DNA of 30,034 nucleotides from IMG/VR virus record IMGVR_UViG_3300019758_000021, positions 1 to 30,034 of that record, one strand, 5' to 3'. Both the position numbers and the translations under genes were made by a program. Below the pieces are notes generated by a model. The model made no database searches, was not told the DNA's origin, and was given only the letters and a program-made list of their open reading frames with translations. Positions 1-6,782 of the stretch are shown one piece after another. Position 1 is the stretch's first letter; every line of letters starts with the position of its first letter. The stretch comes from a virus.

Positions 1-149
1 AAACACCACGTGTAAGCATCATTGATAGTTGTTTTACCTTGACGATTACCACCGGTAATAGTAATGCTTTTTCCTTCTGCGTTTAACTCAAATTCCTTGA
101 TACCTTTAAAATCGCTAATCTTTAAACCTAATAACTTAATAATTCTCAC
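1..149 (-). CDS. SbcC/Rad50-like AAA ATPase, N-terminal part (cut by window edge)
   Basis: This is the first 49 codons of an ATPase, starting at GTG (149-147) after an AGAGGTG ribosome site with about 5 nt spacing. The product opens with RIIKLLGLKISDFKGIKEFE, the usual first strand of SMC/SbcC-type ATPases, and reaches the Walker A motif GGNRQGKTT at about residues 31-39 before the window edge. It starts 2 nt after the stop of the ribbon-helix-helix gene, so the two are co-transcribed. The piece at 28409-30034 lacks this N-terminus but carries the coiled coil, zinc hook and Walker B. I infer that both belong to one gene and that the window edge falls inside it. The family processes DNA ends next to phage recombinases. 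Confidence 0.85.
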   Translation of the reverse strand, partial: MRIIKLLGLKISDFKGIKEFELNAEGKSITITGGNRQGKTTINDAYTWC

Positions 150-151
150 AC

Positions 152-295
152 CTACACCTCTTTCGTTTTCTCAAATACTTCTTTTACTAACTTGTCAATA
201 TACTCATTCATCGGCATATCAGACAAATCTGCCAAATACTTCAGTCTTGCTCTCGTTTCCTTTTTTACCGAAGTATGCAAAACAACTTTTTTCAT
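152..295 (-). CDS. ribbon-helix-helix DNA-binding protein, 47 aa
   Basis: A 47-residue protein beginning MKKVVLHTSVKKETRARLKY. It has the shape of an Arc/CopG ribbon-helix-helix repressor: a short beta strand (KKVVLHTSV), a basic helix A (KKETRARLKYLADLS) and a helix B (NEYIDKLVKEVFEK). I chose the ATG at 295 because it follows AAAGGTGG at good spacing and lies about 20 nt from the predicted transcription start. An upstream in-frame ATG at about 313 would be essentially at the transcript end. It is the first gene of early operon 1, and its promoter contains a short inverted repeat. I infer that it represses its own operon. Confidence 0.72.
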   Translation of the reverse strand: MKKVVLHTSVKKETRARLKYLADLSDMPMNEYIDKLVKEVFEKTKEV

Positions 296-317
296 TGTTT
301 CACCACCTTTCATATGT

Positions 318-346
318 ATTATACCAAACATAGGTATGTATGTAAA
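318..346 (-). promoter_or_regulatory. sigma-A promoter of early operon 1
   Basis: Read on the minus strand, the -35 is TTTACA (346-341) and the -10 is TATAAT (323-318), with exactly 17 bp between. It lies downstream of two terminators and just upstream of the ribbon-helix-helix gene. It should drive that gene, the ATPase, Bet and the MBL-fold gene. Confidence 0.8.
328..343. promoter_or_regulatory. putative operator inside the operon 1 promoter
   Basis: The spacer contains ACATA-GG-TATGT (328-339), followed by a second TATGT half-site at 339-343. Ribbon-helix-helix repressors typically bind short tandem or inverted half-sites like this, and such a protein is encoded immediately downstream. 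Binding here would block RNA polymerase. The regulatory role is inferred. Confidence 0.45.
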
Positions 347-360
347 GTAATATAGCAAAA

Positions 361-397
361 GTTTTTTAAAAAAAGAAAAAGACACCCGAAAGTGTCT
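361..397 (-). terminator. rho-independent terminator upstream of operon 1
   Basis: On the minus strand a 6-bp stem AGACAC/GTGTCT with a TTTCGG loop (397-380) is followed by a long T-rich tract (379-361). It is the second of two terminators closing the late/lysis transcript before the early promoter. Confidence 0.75.
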
Positions 398-433
398 ATC
401 TATATTGGTCTAATGTTTTGTTGAATTAAATAG

Positions 434-466
434 AAAAACCGCCAAAATAAGTAAAGGGCGGTTTTT
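434..466. terminator. hairpin terminator after the holin gene
   Basis: A 10-bp perfect stem AAAAACCGCC (434-443) / GGCGGTTTTT (457-466) with a 13-nt loop. It has T-runs on both sides, so it could work in both directions. It lies about 40 bp after the holin stop and ends the late transcript. The remaining bases between 398 and 504 show no gene. Confidence 0.75.
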
Positions 467-504
467 TCAAGAGTCTTGCACATATAAGAAATATTTTAGG
501 TTAA

Positions 505-708
505 TTACATTGTATCACTTTTCTTTTTGTTTGAAAACAATTTTCCGATAATAAGGTTTAAAGCTCCTATAAGCGCCACTCCGATTTTTTCTCTCATGTC
601 AGGAAATACAAACATGCATACTGATAAAACGCCTATTACAATAAAAATTACAATATTGTCGGTTAATCTTTCAATTACGTCAACAAAAGTAACTTTTTTA
701 TCTTCCAT
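505..708 (-). CDS. holin-like protein with two membrane segments
   Basis: A 67-residue protein with a charged N-terminus, hydrophobic segments at about residues 19-35 (IVIFIVIGVLSVCMFVF) and 43-58 (GVALIGALNLIIGKLF), and a lysine-rich tail ending KKKSDTM. Two membrane helices, small size and a basic C-terminus are typical of phage holins, which make the membrane lesion that releases or activates the lysin. It is the last gene of the lysis cassette, 12 nt after a one-helix membrane protein, with AAAGGA as ribosome site. The assignment rests on topology and position, not on a recognised family signature. Confidence 0.7.
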   Translation of the reverse strand: MEDKKVTFVDVIERLTDNIVIFIVIGVLSVCMFVFPDMREKIGVALIGALNLIIGKLFSNKKKSDTM

Positions 709-720
709 AATGTGTCCTTT

Positions 721-1074
721 CTAAAAATCAACAGCTATTTTCGCTTGTTTTGCCAAGTCTCCATATGTATCTACAAGGCAATCGTATATTTTGTCGTTCT
801 TAACAGCTGTTTTTAAGTTGGTCCTACCTGCTGGTTTTGGAGCTAAAAAAGAAGCAATTTCATTCGCTGAAGTAAACCCTTGACTTTGCAGCGTATTCAT
901 AACAGCAACACCATTTTCTAGCGTAGCATCATACCAACGTTCTTCCTGAAGATTAACCGTTGTGTTTGTTTGAACGACCATCACCAGGATTACAAACAAC
1001 AAAAGGAGTGTTACAAATTCCTTAAAGTTTAGTTTAAACGCTTTTTTAACTTTTTCTGCAATGTCTAATATCAT
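721..1074 (-). CDS. single-pass membrane protein of the lysis cassette
   Basis: A 117-residue protein: a basic amphipathic N-terminus (about 1-19), one strongly hydrophobic segment at about 21-36 (VTLLLLFVILVMVV), then an 80-residue hydrophilic domain probably outside the membrane. Its ATG overlaps the lysin stop in an ATGA, with GGAAGG upstream, so translation is coupled to the lysin. By topology it could be an antiholin, a spanin-like factor or a second holin component. I do not recognise the family. Position between lysin and holin is the only support for a lysis role. Confidence 0.6.
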   Translation of the reverse strand: MILDIAEKVKKAFKLNFKEFVTLLLLFVILVMVVQTNTTVNLQEERWYDATLENGVAVMNTLQSQGFTSANEIASFLAPKPAGRTNLKTAVKNDKIYDCLVDTYGDLAKQAKIAVDF

Positions 1075-1688
1075 AGTTTACCTTCCTTTTTTAATTGTTT
1101 GTGTTGAACAGCCATTGTCTCAGCTCTTGTAATAGGTTCGCTAAATCTTCGTTCATACCATTCGTAACCAGCTTGATTAAGTTCTACAAATATTGGTTCG
1201 GACCATGTTTTGTATTTAATCTTTTGTTGCGGAACTCCAATAATGTTAATCAGCTCGCAAGGGTCCAACTTTTTGCCGTTTCTATCTTCAATTTCAAAAT
1301 GAAGATGTTTGCCGTTAACATCAGGCGGGTCTACGCTTCCTGACCAACCCTGTACGCCTATTTGTTGCCCTACTTTTACATTATCACCAATAGATACTAA
1401 AACATCATTAAGGTGGTAATATCGGCTTTTTCCTTGATAGTTACCAACATGGTCATAATGTTTTAAAACAACAACTTTTCCAGCTGTCTTTGAATATTCA
1501 TCCTGCCATTGTCCGCAAAACTCTACTACACCACTATAACAAGCTGTCACAACGTCATTTTGGATAACAACGTCAATTCCGTTGTGGAACTTCCGTTTTT
1601 TAGTTACAGGGTGAATACGCTCGCCAAACGGACTAGTAAAAATAACATCATCGCCAATCCATGGTTGTATAATTGCAATATTTTTAAT
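1071..1688 (-). CDS. M23-family peptidoglycan endopeptidase (endolysin)
   Basis: A secreted-phase lysin without signal peptide. The catalytic domain begins at FTSPFGERIHPV and holds the M23 zinc ligands: H and D in FHNGID and the HLH of GKHLHFEI. These enzymes cut peptide cross-bridges or stems of peptidoglycan. The last 45 residues (a WYERRF...PITRAE segment) resemble a shortened SLH-type wall-binding repeat; this is a guess from the PITRAE pattern. Start: the near-perfect SD AAGGAGGTGAT ends right on the only canonical codon (GTG at 1697), which overlaps the SD. An ATT at 1688 sits at ideal distance (8 nt), so I prefer it (205 residues). Holin and membrane genes follow. Confidence 0.82.
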   Translation of the reverse strand: MKNIAIIQPWIGDDVIFTSPFGERIHPVTKKRKFHNGIDVVIQNDVVTACYSGVVEFCGQWQDEYSKTAGKVVVLKHYDHVGNYQGKSRYYHLNDVLVSIGDNVKVGQQIGVQGWSGSVDPPDVNGKHLHFEIEDRNGKKLDPCELINIIGVPQQKIKYKTWSEPIFVELNQAGYEWYERRFSEPITRAETMAVQHKQLKKEGKL

Positions 1689-1708
1689 AAATATCACCTC
1701 CTTGTAAA

Positions 1709-1736
1709 ATTATAACATTTATCTAAGAATTGACAA
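1709..1736 (-). promoter_or_regulatory. sigma-A promoter of the lysis cassette
   Basis: On the minus strand TTGTCA (1736-1731), 16 bp, TATAAT (1714-1709). The promoter overlaps the end of the receptor-binding gene, and the TAA stop (1721-1719) lies in its spacer. The predicted transcript would start only a few nt before the lysin SD, giving a very short leader. Confidence 0.68.
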
Positions 1737-2960
1737 AACTTGACCGTCTTGGTCCTGTGACTTAGCGTCGATAGTTACAACTAATTCAGAAGCTTCTTGA
1801 AGTCTTGAAATGTCTGTTGTTGCAAATATGCTTTCCGAAGCACCACCTCCACTTGTTTCGGAACCTACCGTTATTAAAGTTTTTTCTAGTAAATTATACC
1901 TATCAGCGCTTCTCCACTCATCTGATAGCATAGCGCTAGAAATTCTTAAATCGGAAATAGATCCTCTAAAAAAATTATCTAAAGGCGGAGAATTTAAAGC
2001 ACCTATGTCTATTGATGTAGGTTTTGCGCCTGAATAAGTTTCCGTATAAGGTAACGTAGTCGTTAAGTTATTGACGTCCATTTTCGCTGTATCTGTTCCT
2101 TGACTAATAACTGATTGAGTTAAGTTAAATTGATTAATAGGTATTGTTTGGTTAAAAGAAACGTGACCACCACCAGGAGGGAAAGTGTCATAAAATAAAT
2201 AGTTGTTAAATCCTGTAGCGTTTAATATGGCCAAGTTTGCTTGTAAAGTATCAGAGGAACCCCTGTAAGTAATTATTGATTGATTTCCAGACATAGAATC
2301 TTGGTTTATAATAGCTTGTATGGTTGTATCGTGAACGCCTCCTGTATTATCGGTTAAAGTTGCATCGTTTAACGTGATTCTTGATGAACCATTAAAATGC
2401 CTAGCTTTTCCGCTTAATCCGTCAACTATTGTAGTTCCGACATTTGTTCCGTTGTTACCTTTTCCTGTACTATCTATCAGAGACTCCCCTAAGTGGAGAA
2501 CAGCTTCATAATTGCTATTCCAAGTTTGATTTGCGTTACTTTGATCCTCACTAGAGTCATCCCCGTAAACCATACTAAAAACAGTGTCTAGCGAAGAAGA
2601 AACAGAAGGAATATTTACATCGAATACAGCCTTTTGATTTGTTTTGTCAAAAAAAGTTTTTTCAAAAAATAACAAATTATCTAAACCATCTAAAAATCTA
2701 ATGTCATTTCCGTCGTTTCTAACTGAAGAAAAATCAAAGTTTGAAGAATTAAGCTCTACTCTTACTGGATAATTTGTTAAAACAGATCCTATTTTTGACG
2801 AATCTATAGTTATAGGCCTTTCTTTTACGGAAGATGTAGAAATTAAAATGGCTACATTTTTAGAAGAAATACCCTCTCCGTAAGTAACGGTTTTTTCAAC
2901 AGCTCCGTTTATAGATTTACCTGTTCCTGAAAGAAGTCCTTTTGTCATTCCTCTTGCCAT
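1719..2960 (-). CDS. putative receptor-binding tail protein with DUF2341-like and LamG-like domains
   Basis: A 413-residue protein. After a 40-residue virion-attachment N-terminus (begins MARGMTKG) comes a DUF2341-like beta domain (about 60-145: YPVRVELNSSNFDF, NDGNDIRFLDG) and then a concanavalin/LamG-like domain (about 150-350: AVLHLGESLIDSTGKGNNG, RHFNGSSRITL, RGSISDLRISSAML). LamG-like jelly rolls bind glycans, so this is the best candidate for recognising host wall carbohydrate. The last 60 residues form a separate tail domain. It is the distal gene of the tail module. SD GAGGTG. Its N-terminal tetrapeptide MARG is shared with the preceding gene. Confidence 0.7.
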   Translation of the reverse strand: MARGMTKGLLSGTGKSINGAVEKTVTYGEGISSKNVAILISTSSVKERPITIDSSKIGSVLTNYPVRVELNSSNFDFSSVRNDGNDIRFLDGLDNLLFFEKTFFDKTNQKAVFDVNIPSVSSSLDTVFSMVYGDDSSEDQSNANQTWNSNYEAVLHLGESLIDSTGKGNNGTNVGTTIVDGLSGKARHFNGSSRITLNDATLTDNTGGVHDTTIQAIINQDSMSGNQSIITYRGSSDTLQANLAILNATGFNNYLFYDTFPPGGGHVSFNQTIPINQFNLTQSVISQGTDTAKMDVNNLTTTLPYTETYSGAKPTSIDIGALNSPPLDNFFRGSISDLRISSAMLSDEWRSADRYNLLEKTLITVGSETSGGGASESIFATTDISRLQEASELVVTIDAKSQDQDGQVLSILR

Positions 2961-2964
2961 TTAA

Positions 2965-4254
2965 TCACCTCATTAAAATATCAACTTGTTTGTAGTCTCC
3001 GTCAACTCCGTCTTGCGTTGCGACTCCTAATATATTTGACTCCGTAGGACTGACAACTTGAACTAATCCATTCGCAACAACCTTAGTTGTGTTCATTTCT
3101 ATCGGTATTGACTTAACACCCGACGCGGTAGCCATAACAATAAAGTTTTCAGAAAATGTTGCCATAAACGCTTCTGAGTTTCCCGTTGTGTCAATTAACA
3201 ATTCGTCAATAACGTTTATTTGATTTCCGTAAATTTTAACGCATTTAATGAATTGTTGAAATCTAGTTACCAAATTTGCATTGTATAAGTAAACTATCAT
3301 GTTATCTTTATTGATTCTTGACAATGACTTAAAGTTTTGATTAGGCTCATTGTTTCCGCTGGAAACTATTTCTAACCTTTGATCTAAAGTTAGACTAGAA
3401 ATAGAATCCCCTTCTTGCAGCGAATACATAGCTAAAAAACTTCCTATCTTTTCGGATAAAAACATCTTTTTGTTAAACACATCAATTTGCAAGTCTCCCA
3501 CATTGTCGTTTGAAGATAGGTTTAAAATTTCTTGTCCGTCATAAGTTGTATCTGTAAAATTAAGCCTAGCTATTTTGTACGTACTTAATACAAAATCATT
3601 GAATAAGACATAACAAACGCTTCTAGTTCTGGACCAAGCCACACCGACAACGGCATTAATATTAGAAACTGAGTTTCCGTAAGTTAATTCCGAATAACTA
3701 TCAACGTTTCTTTTAAACGCGCTCATTGCTATCGTTCCTGATTGACTATACCCGTGCAATAAAAAATTGCAATCAATAGAAAATTCTAACCTTAGTGAAA
3801 AACTACCGATAGGAACCGTTAAAACTTCTGTTTGTATTTCGAATTGATTCAAAGCACCGTTGTAAATAGCGAATCTAATTTCCGACACTCTTTGCATTGC
3901 CACTCTTAGAGCTCCGTTTTCGTCATACTGCATAGCGATTTGGTTTACGTTATCAGGAAAAACACCCGCTTTATTAACACTTGTAAAAGTTCCATCTAAG
4001 TTGTTTCTAAAAAACTCGATAACTCCGCCTGTTCCTGAGTTAGTAGCCAAAAAAGTTTCGGTAGGATCAAACACACATCGATCAAAACTTGTATTTAGTC
4101 CTGGAGGTTGCGAAGTTGTTAAAAGTCCATAATTTAACTTTGCATGAAACAAATCTCCTTCGGATAAAGTTTGCTTGTAGTTAACTTTCCTTGTGTAAGT
4201 AGGGTTATATTGGTCAACTCCTCCACCGCCTATATTATTAATTCCTCTTGCCAT
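2965..4254 (-). CDS. distal tail protein, probable beta-propeller
   Basis: A 429-residue protein starting MARGINNIGGGG. From about residue 55 to 385 it shows repeated beta blades of about 45-50 residues with FDPTETFLAT, NQIAMQYDENGALRVAM, VGDLQIDVFNKKMFLS and TFSENFIVMATA, the look of a WD40/YVTN-type propeller. The C-terminal 40 residues (VVSPTESNILGVATQDG...) resemble small capping domains of tail fibres. It overlaps the upstream gene by one base (TAATG context) and is 4 nt upstream of the LamG-like gene. It is probably a fibre or tip protein used in adsorption. I cannot name a specific family. Confidence 0.6.
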   Translation of the reverse strand: MARGINNIGGGGVDQYNPTYTRKVNYKQTLSEGDLFHAKLNYGLLTTSQPPGLNTSFDRCVFDPTETFLATNSGTGGVIEFFRNNLDGTFTSVNKAGVFPDNVNQIAMQYDENGALRVAMQRVSEIRFAIYNGALNQFEIQTEVLTVPIGSFSLRLEFSIDCNFLLHGYSQSGTIAMSAFKRNVDSYSELTYGNSVSNINAVVGVAWSRTRSVCYVLFNDFVLSTYKIARLNFTDTTYDGQEILNLSSNDNVGDLQIDVFNKKMFLSEKIGSFLAMYSLQEGDSISSLTLDQRLEIVSSGNNEPNQNFKSLSRINKDNMIVYLYNANLVTRFQQFIKCVKIYGNQINVIDELLIDTTGNSEAFMATFSENFIVMATASGVKSIPIEMNTTKVVANGLVQVVSPTESNILGVATQDGVDGDYKQVDILMR

Positions 4255-4775
4255 TATTGGCCCCCTATAAAAATATCAACCGTATAATCATTTGCAGGTT
4301 GTTGAGTCGAATAAATTCTGATAGATCCTGCAAATGTATCATTTTGTTGAATAATTCCGTCAGCTGTAGCACTTGCTCCGTCAGCTTTATCAAAGTTAAC
4401 TGACCCAAAAGCATCAGCTGTTATTCTTGCGTCGGAATAATCAAAGGTCCAAAAACCAACAGAACTAACATTATCAACCCAACCTGAAGCAGGAATGGAG
4501 ACGTTTCTAATAGTAAAAGATAAATCGCCTTGTATTTCCGTAATTTGTCCATTAATTGTAGTTATGCTTGCTGTGTTCCCGTCAGCAATGTTATGAGCGT
4601 CAACAATTCCTTGTTCTATTTCATTCAACCAACCAACATTAATACTCGTTCCTGGTTCTGTAATTTCCGTGGGTTCGTTAACTAATTCGACGTGAGTTGC
4701 CGTTTCGTTTTGCTTTAAAAATCGATTTAAAGCAGTCCCTAATCTACTAATCCATACATGAGGAGTATAAGCCAT
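4254..4775 (-). CDS. tail fibre/baseplate attachment protein
   Basis: A 173-residue protein. The N-terminal 60 residues (VELVNEPTEITEPGTSINVGW) match the short segment with which many Gram-positive phage fibres dock to the baseplate. A short coiled stretch (about 60-85) follows, then a beta-rich C-terminus (about 90-173: SIPASGWVDN, YTVDIFIGGQ). It overlaps both neighbours by one base, so all distal tail genes are translationally coupled. It is likely an adaptor between hub and receptor-binding proteins. Function is inferred from position and composition. Confidence 0.55.
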   Translation of the reverse strand: MAYTPHVWISRLGTALNRFLKQNETATHVELVNEPTEITEPGTSINVGWLNEIEQGIVDAHNIADGNTASITTINGQITEIQGDLSFTIRNVSIPASGWVDNVSSVGFWTFDYSDARITADAFGSVNFDKADGASATADGIIQQNDTFAGSIRIYSTQQPANDYTVDIFIGGQ

Positions 4776-5254
4776 TAAATCACCGTCCTATCCATTCGAA
4801 CTACATTCATTGTAATGTTTGAGGTTTTTGTAACATCGACATTGATTCGACTAATCATTAAACCTGAATTAGCTTGATCGTTAGCACCTCTGCAAAATAC
4901 ACCAATTTCTCTTATCCTAAAGTTCGCAACAGGCGGAGGAAAAACAGTGATTGCTTGTGTTTCTCCGTTTACCGTTACAACGCTTGTAACTGCCCTTCTA
5001 AACAATTCGTTTTCTAACTGAGTATCATTTATTGTAGCTAGAGTTAAACCGTCGCCAAGAGCGATATAACGTATTCTTAAATCATCAATATCGTAACCTT
5101 TTGCAACTGCTGATCCATCAAGCATTGATTGTCTGTATTCTCTGTTAGCTACCGTTAATTGGTTTTTGATCCAATCGGTATCGCCAATAAATTGACCGTC
5201 TTGAAAAAATTCAAATTTAAAATAACCCTCGCATTTCATTCCTTCTTTATACAG
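4775..5254 (-). CDS. tail fibre-type protein with a GDG...DT.L.NE motif
   Basis: About 159 residues. The middle carries RYIALGDGLTLATINDTQLENELFRRAV and the C-terminus REIGVFCRGA and RINVDVTKTSNITMNV; this pattern is common in phage fibre and collar subunits. The start is odd. The SD AGGAGG (5268-5263) overlaps the GTG at 5263 and is 23 nt from the ATG at 5239. A CTG at 5254 lies 8 nt downstream, the ideal distance, so I take CTG as the likely start. The gene overlaps the end of the hub gene by 8 nt. Residues 1-20 (YKEGMKCEGYFKFEFF) look like a beta strand used for docking. Confidence 0.6.
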   Translation of the reverse strand: MYKEGMKCEGYFKFEFFQDGQFIGDTDWIKNQLTVANREYRQSMLDGSAVAKGYDIDDLRIRYIALGDGLTLATINDTQLENELFRRAVTSVVTVNGETQAITVFPPPVANFRIREIGVFCRGANDQANSGLMISRINVDVTKTSNITMNVVRMDRTVI

Positions 5255-6761
5255 GGTAAGCACCTCCTAAAGTTCCTGATGTCATAGGATCATACAAGTT
5301 AGCATCTGTTGAAGATGCAACAGGGTAAATCGCGTTGTTAAACGCAAATTGCGTTGCTTCTGTAAACTCAATAACTTCTTCGCTGTTAATGTTTTGAATA
5401 ATTATTTCATCCTGCCTTATAGAGAGATTTCTAACGCCTGTAGTTAATGTTTTGATGTCTTGGCCATAGCTTCTTAAAAGGTTTCTGTCTTTTAGTTTTA
5501 CTATAGCTTGTAAGTTTTCTATTGCATTATCAATAATTAATGGTTGAATCTCTCTTTCCGTAATTACAAACTCGCCAACGATTCCAATTTCAGGAATGTT
5601 AAAATTAAATATTGTAGATACACTAAAGTTATCTAAATTATACCCTAATCTTCGCAATTTTGTATTTGTTACTTTTACTTTTATTTCGCCACGTTCTGAG
5701 TCAAAGTTTTCTAACAAGCTATTAGCAAATAAATTAGCATCATTAATCGATTCTAATGCTGGGTTATCTGTCACGTTTTCGATAAGCCCACTAAATCCAG
5801 TTTTTGATGAAATTCTATCAATAGCTTGCGAATTTGTAGCTCGCACCCTTGTTGCAAACTCTCCAAAATAAATAATATCTACATTGTCATTAGCTGATAA
5901 AAAATTACTTTCCGATTTGTAATTAATCGTGTTGCTTCTGTTAGAAAACAAAAAGTAAACTTCGTCATTTGCGTTATCAATACCGTTAATTCCTATTCTC
6001 GAAGGGTCCAATGCAACGTTGTTAACGTTTATATTAGGCTCTTGAATCAAAGGAAACACTGTATTGAAACTATTGTTGTTTCCATCATAAACAAATCGCT
6101 CCGTTTGTTGAGTTGTAACCTGAGTTCCGCCCGTTATTATCTGAACGGTCCTTACGTCCAAATCGGTTGTTTTATGACTGAAGTTAGCAAAAGGAGAAAA
6201 TTCTGTTGTTATTTTCCTATCAAATATACTAAAAGTTTCTTTTTTTATGAATTTAAACACCTTGTCGTTTCCGACGTTCCATATTGCGCCTGATACGTTC
6301 GCCAATTCGGTCAAAACATCGTTTAATGGCAAATCAGGTACAACATACCTTTCAAGCGTAATGTTGCTAAAATCATCGATTTGACCTAATGTTATCCCCT
6401 CCGTAGAGATAAACTGATTAAATATATCAGTAACAACTTGTGTAATATTTTTGCCTTCTTCGGCATAATTAACCAATCTTTTAGAAAGTATATTGTTAAT
6501 GTTTCTGCAATCGAGTGTGTAGATCTTGATGTCGTTTATTGAATTGTAAACTGGAGATTTAGGAGAGCCACAAACACCGACAAAGATTTTATTGTCAGGA
6601 TCCGCATCATCAAATATTTCTACAACGTCGTAAGCTTTTGGTATCTCCTGATTATCAACTTTTACTTGTATAGTTGTTTTTGTGTTGTTCCCGATATGCT
6701 CGGTTATTTTTAACTTTGTAGTAAGTCTATATTCTACACCGTTAATTTCGCATCTAATCAT
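5247..6761 (-). CDS. tail hub/baseplate protein (gp27/Tal-like)
   Basis: A 504-residue protein beginning MIRCEINGVEYRLTTKLKIT, the first beta strands of a gp27-like hub. Features include FVGVCGSPK, TLDCRNINNILSKRLVN (late control/hub fold) and LNDVLTELANVSGAIW, a segment typical of tail hubs. Residues 230-300 (RFVYDGNNNSFNTVF) look like an inserted beta domain. The C-terminal 100 residues are beta-rich and end in a Gly-rich tail. It directly follows the tape measure, where a distal tail (Dit) gene usually stands. SD AGGAGG. It probably forms the cap through which DNA leaves. The fold call is from pattern only. Confidence 0.62.
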   Translation of the reverse strand: MIRCEINGVEYRLTTKLKITEHIGNNTKTTIQVKVDNQEIPKAYDVVEIFDDADPDNKIFVGVCGSPKSPVYNSINDIKIYTLDCRNINNILSKRLVNYAEEGKNITQVVTDIFNQFISTEGITLGQIDDFSNITLERYVVPDLPLNDVLTELANVSGAIWNVGNDKVFKFIKKETFSIFDRKITTEFSPFANFSHKTTDLDVRTVQIITGGTQVTTQQTERFVYDGNNNSFNTVFPLIQEPNINVNNVALDPSRIGINGIDNANDEVYFLFSNRSNTINYKSESNFLSANDNVDIIYFGEFATRVRATNSQAIDRISSKTGFSGLIENVTDNPALESINDANLFANSLLENFDSERGEIKVKVTNTKLRRLGYNLDNFSVSTIFNFNIPEIGIVGEFVITEREIQPLIIDNAIENLQAIVKLKDRNLLRSYGQDIKTLTTGVRNLSIRQDEIIIQNINSEEVIEFTEATQFAFNNAIYPVASSTDANLYDPMTSGTLGGAYPV

Positions 6762-6782
6762 AGTACCTCCTTGAAGAAGAAG

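Noticed and set aside
64-333. Plus-strand frame opposite the ATPase and ribbon-helix-helix genes
   Set aside because: No SD, low-complexity product, and fully covered by minus-strand genes with clear motifs. The other plus-strand frames of the window are similar shadows.
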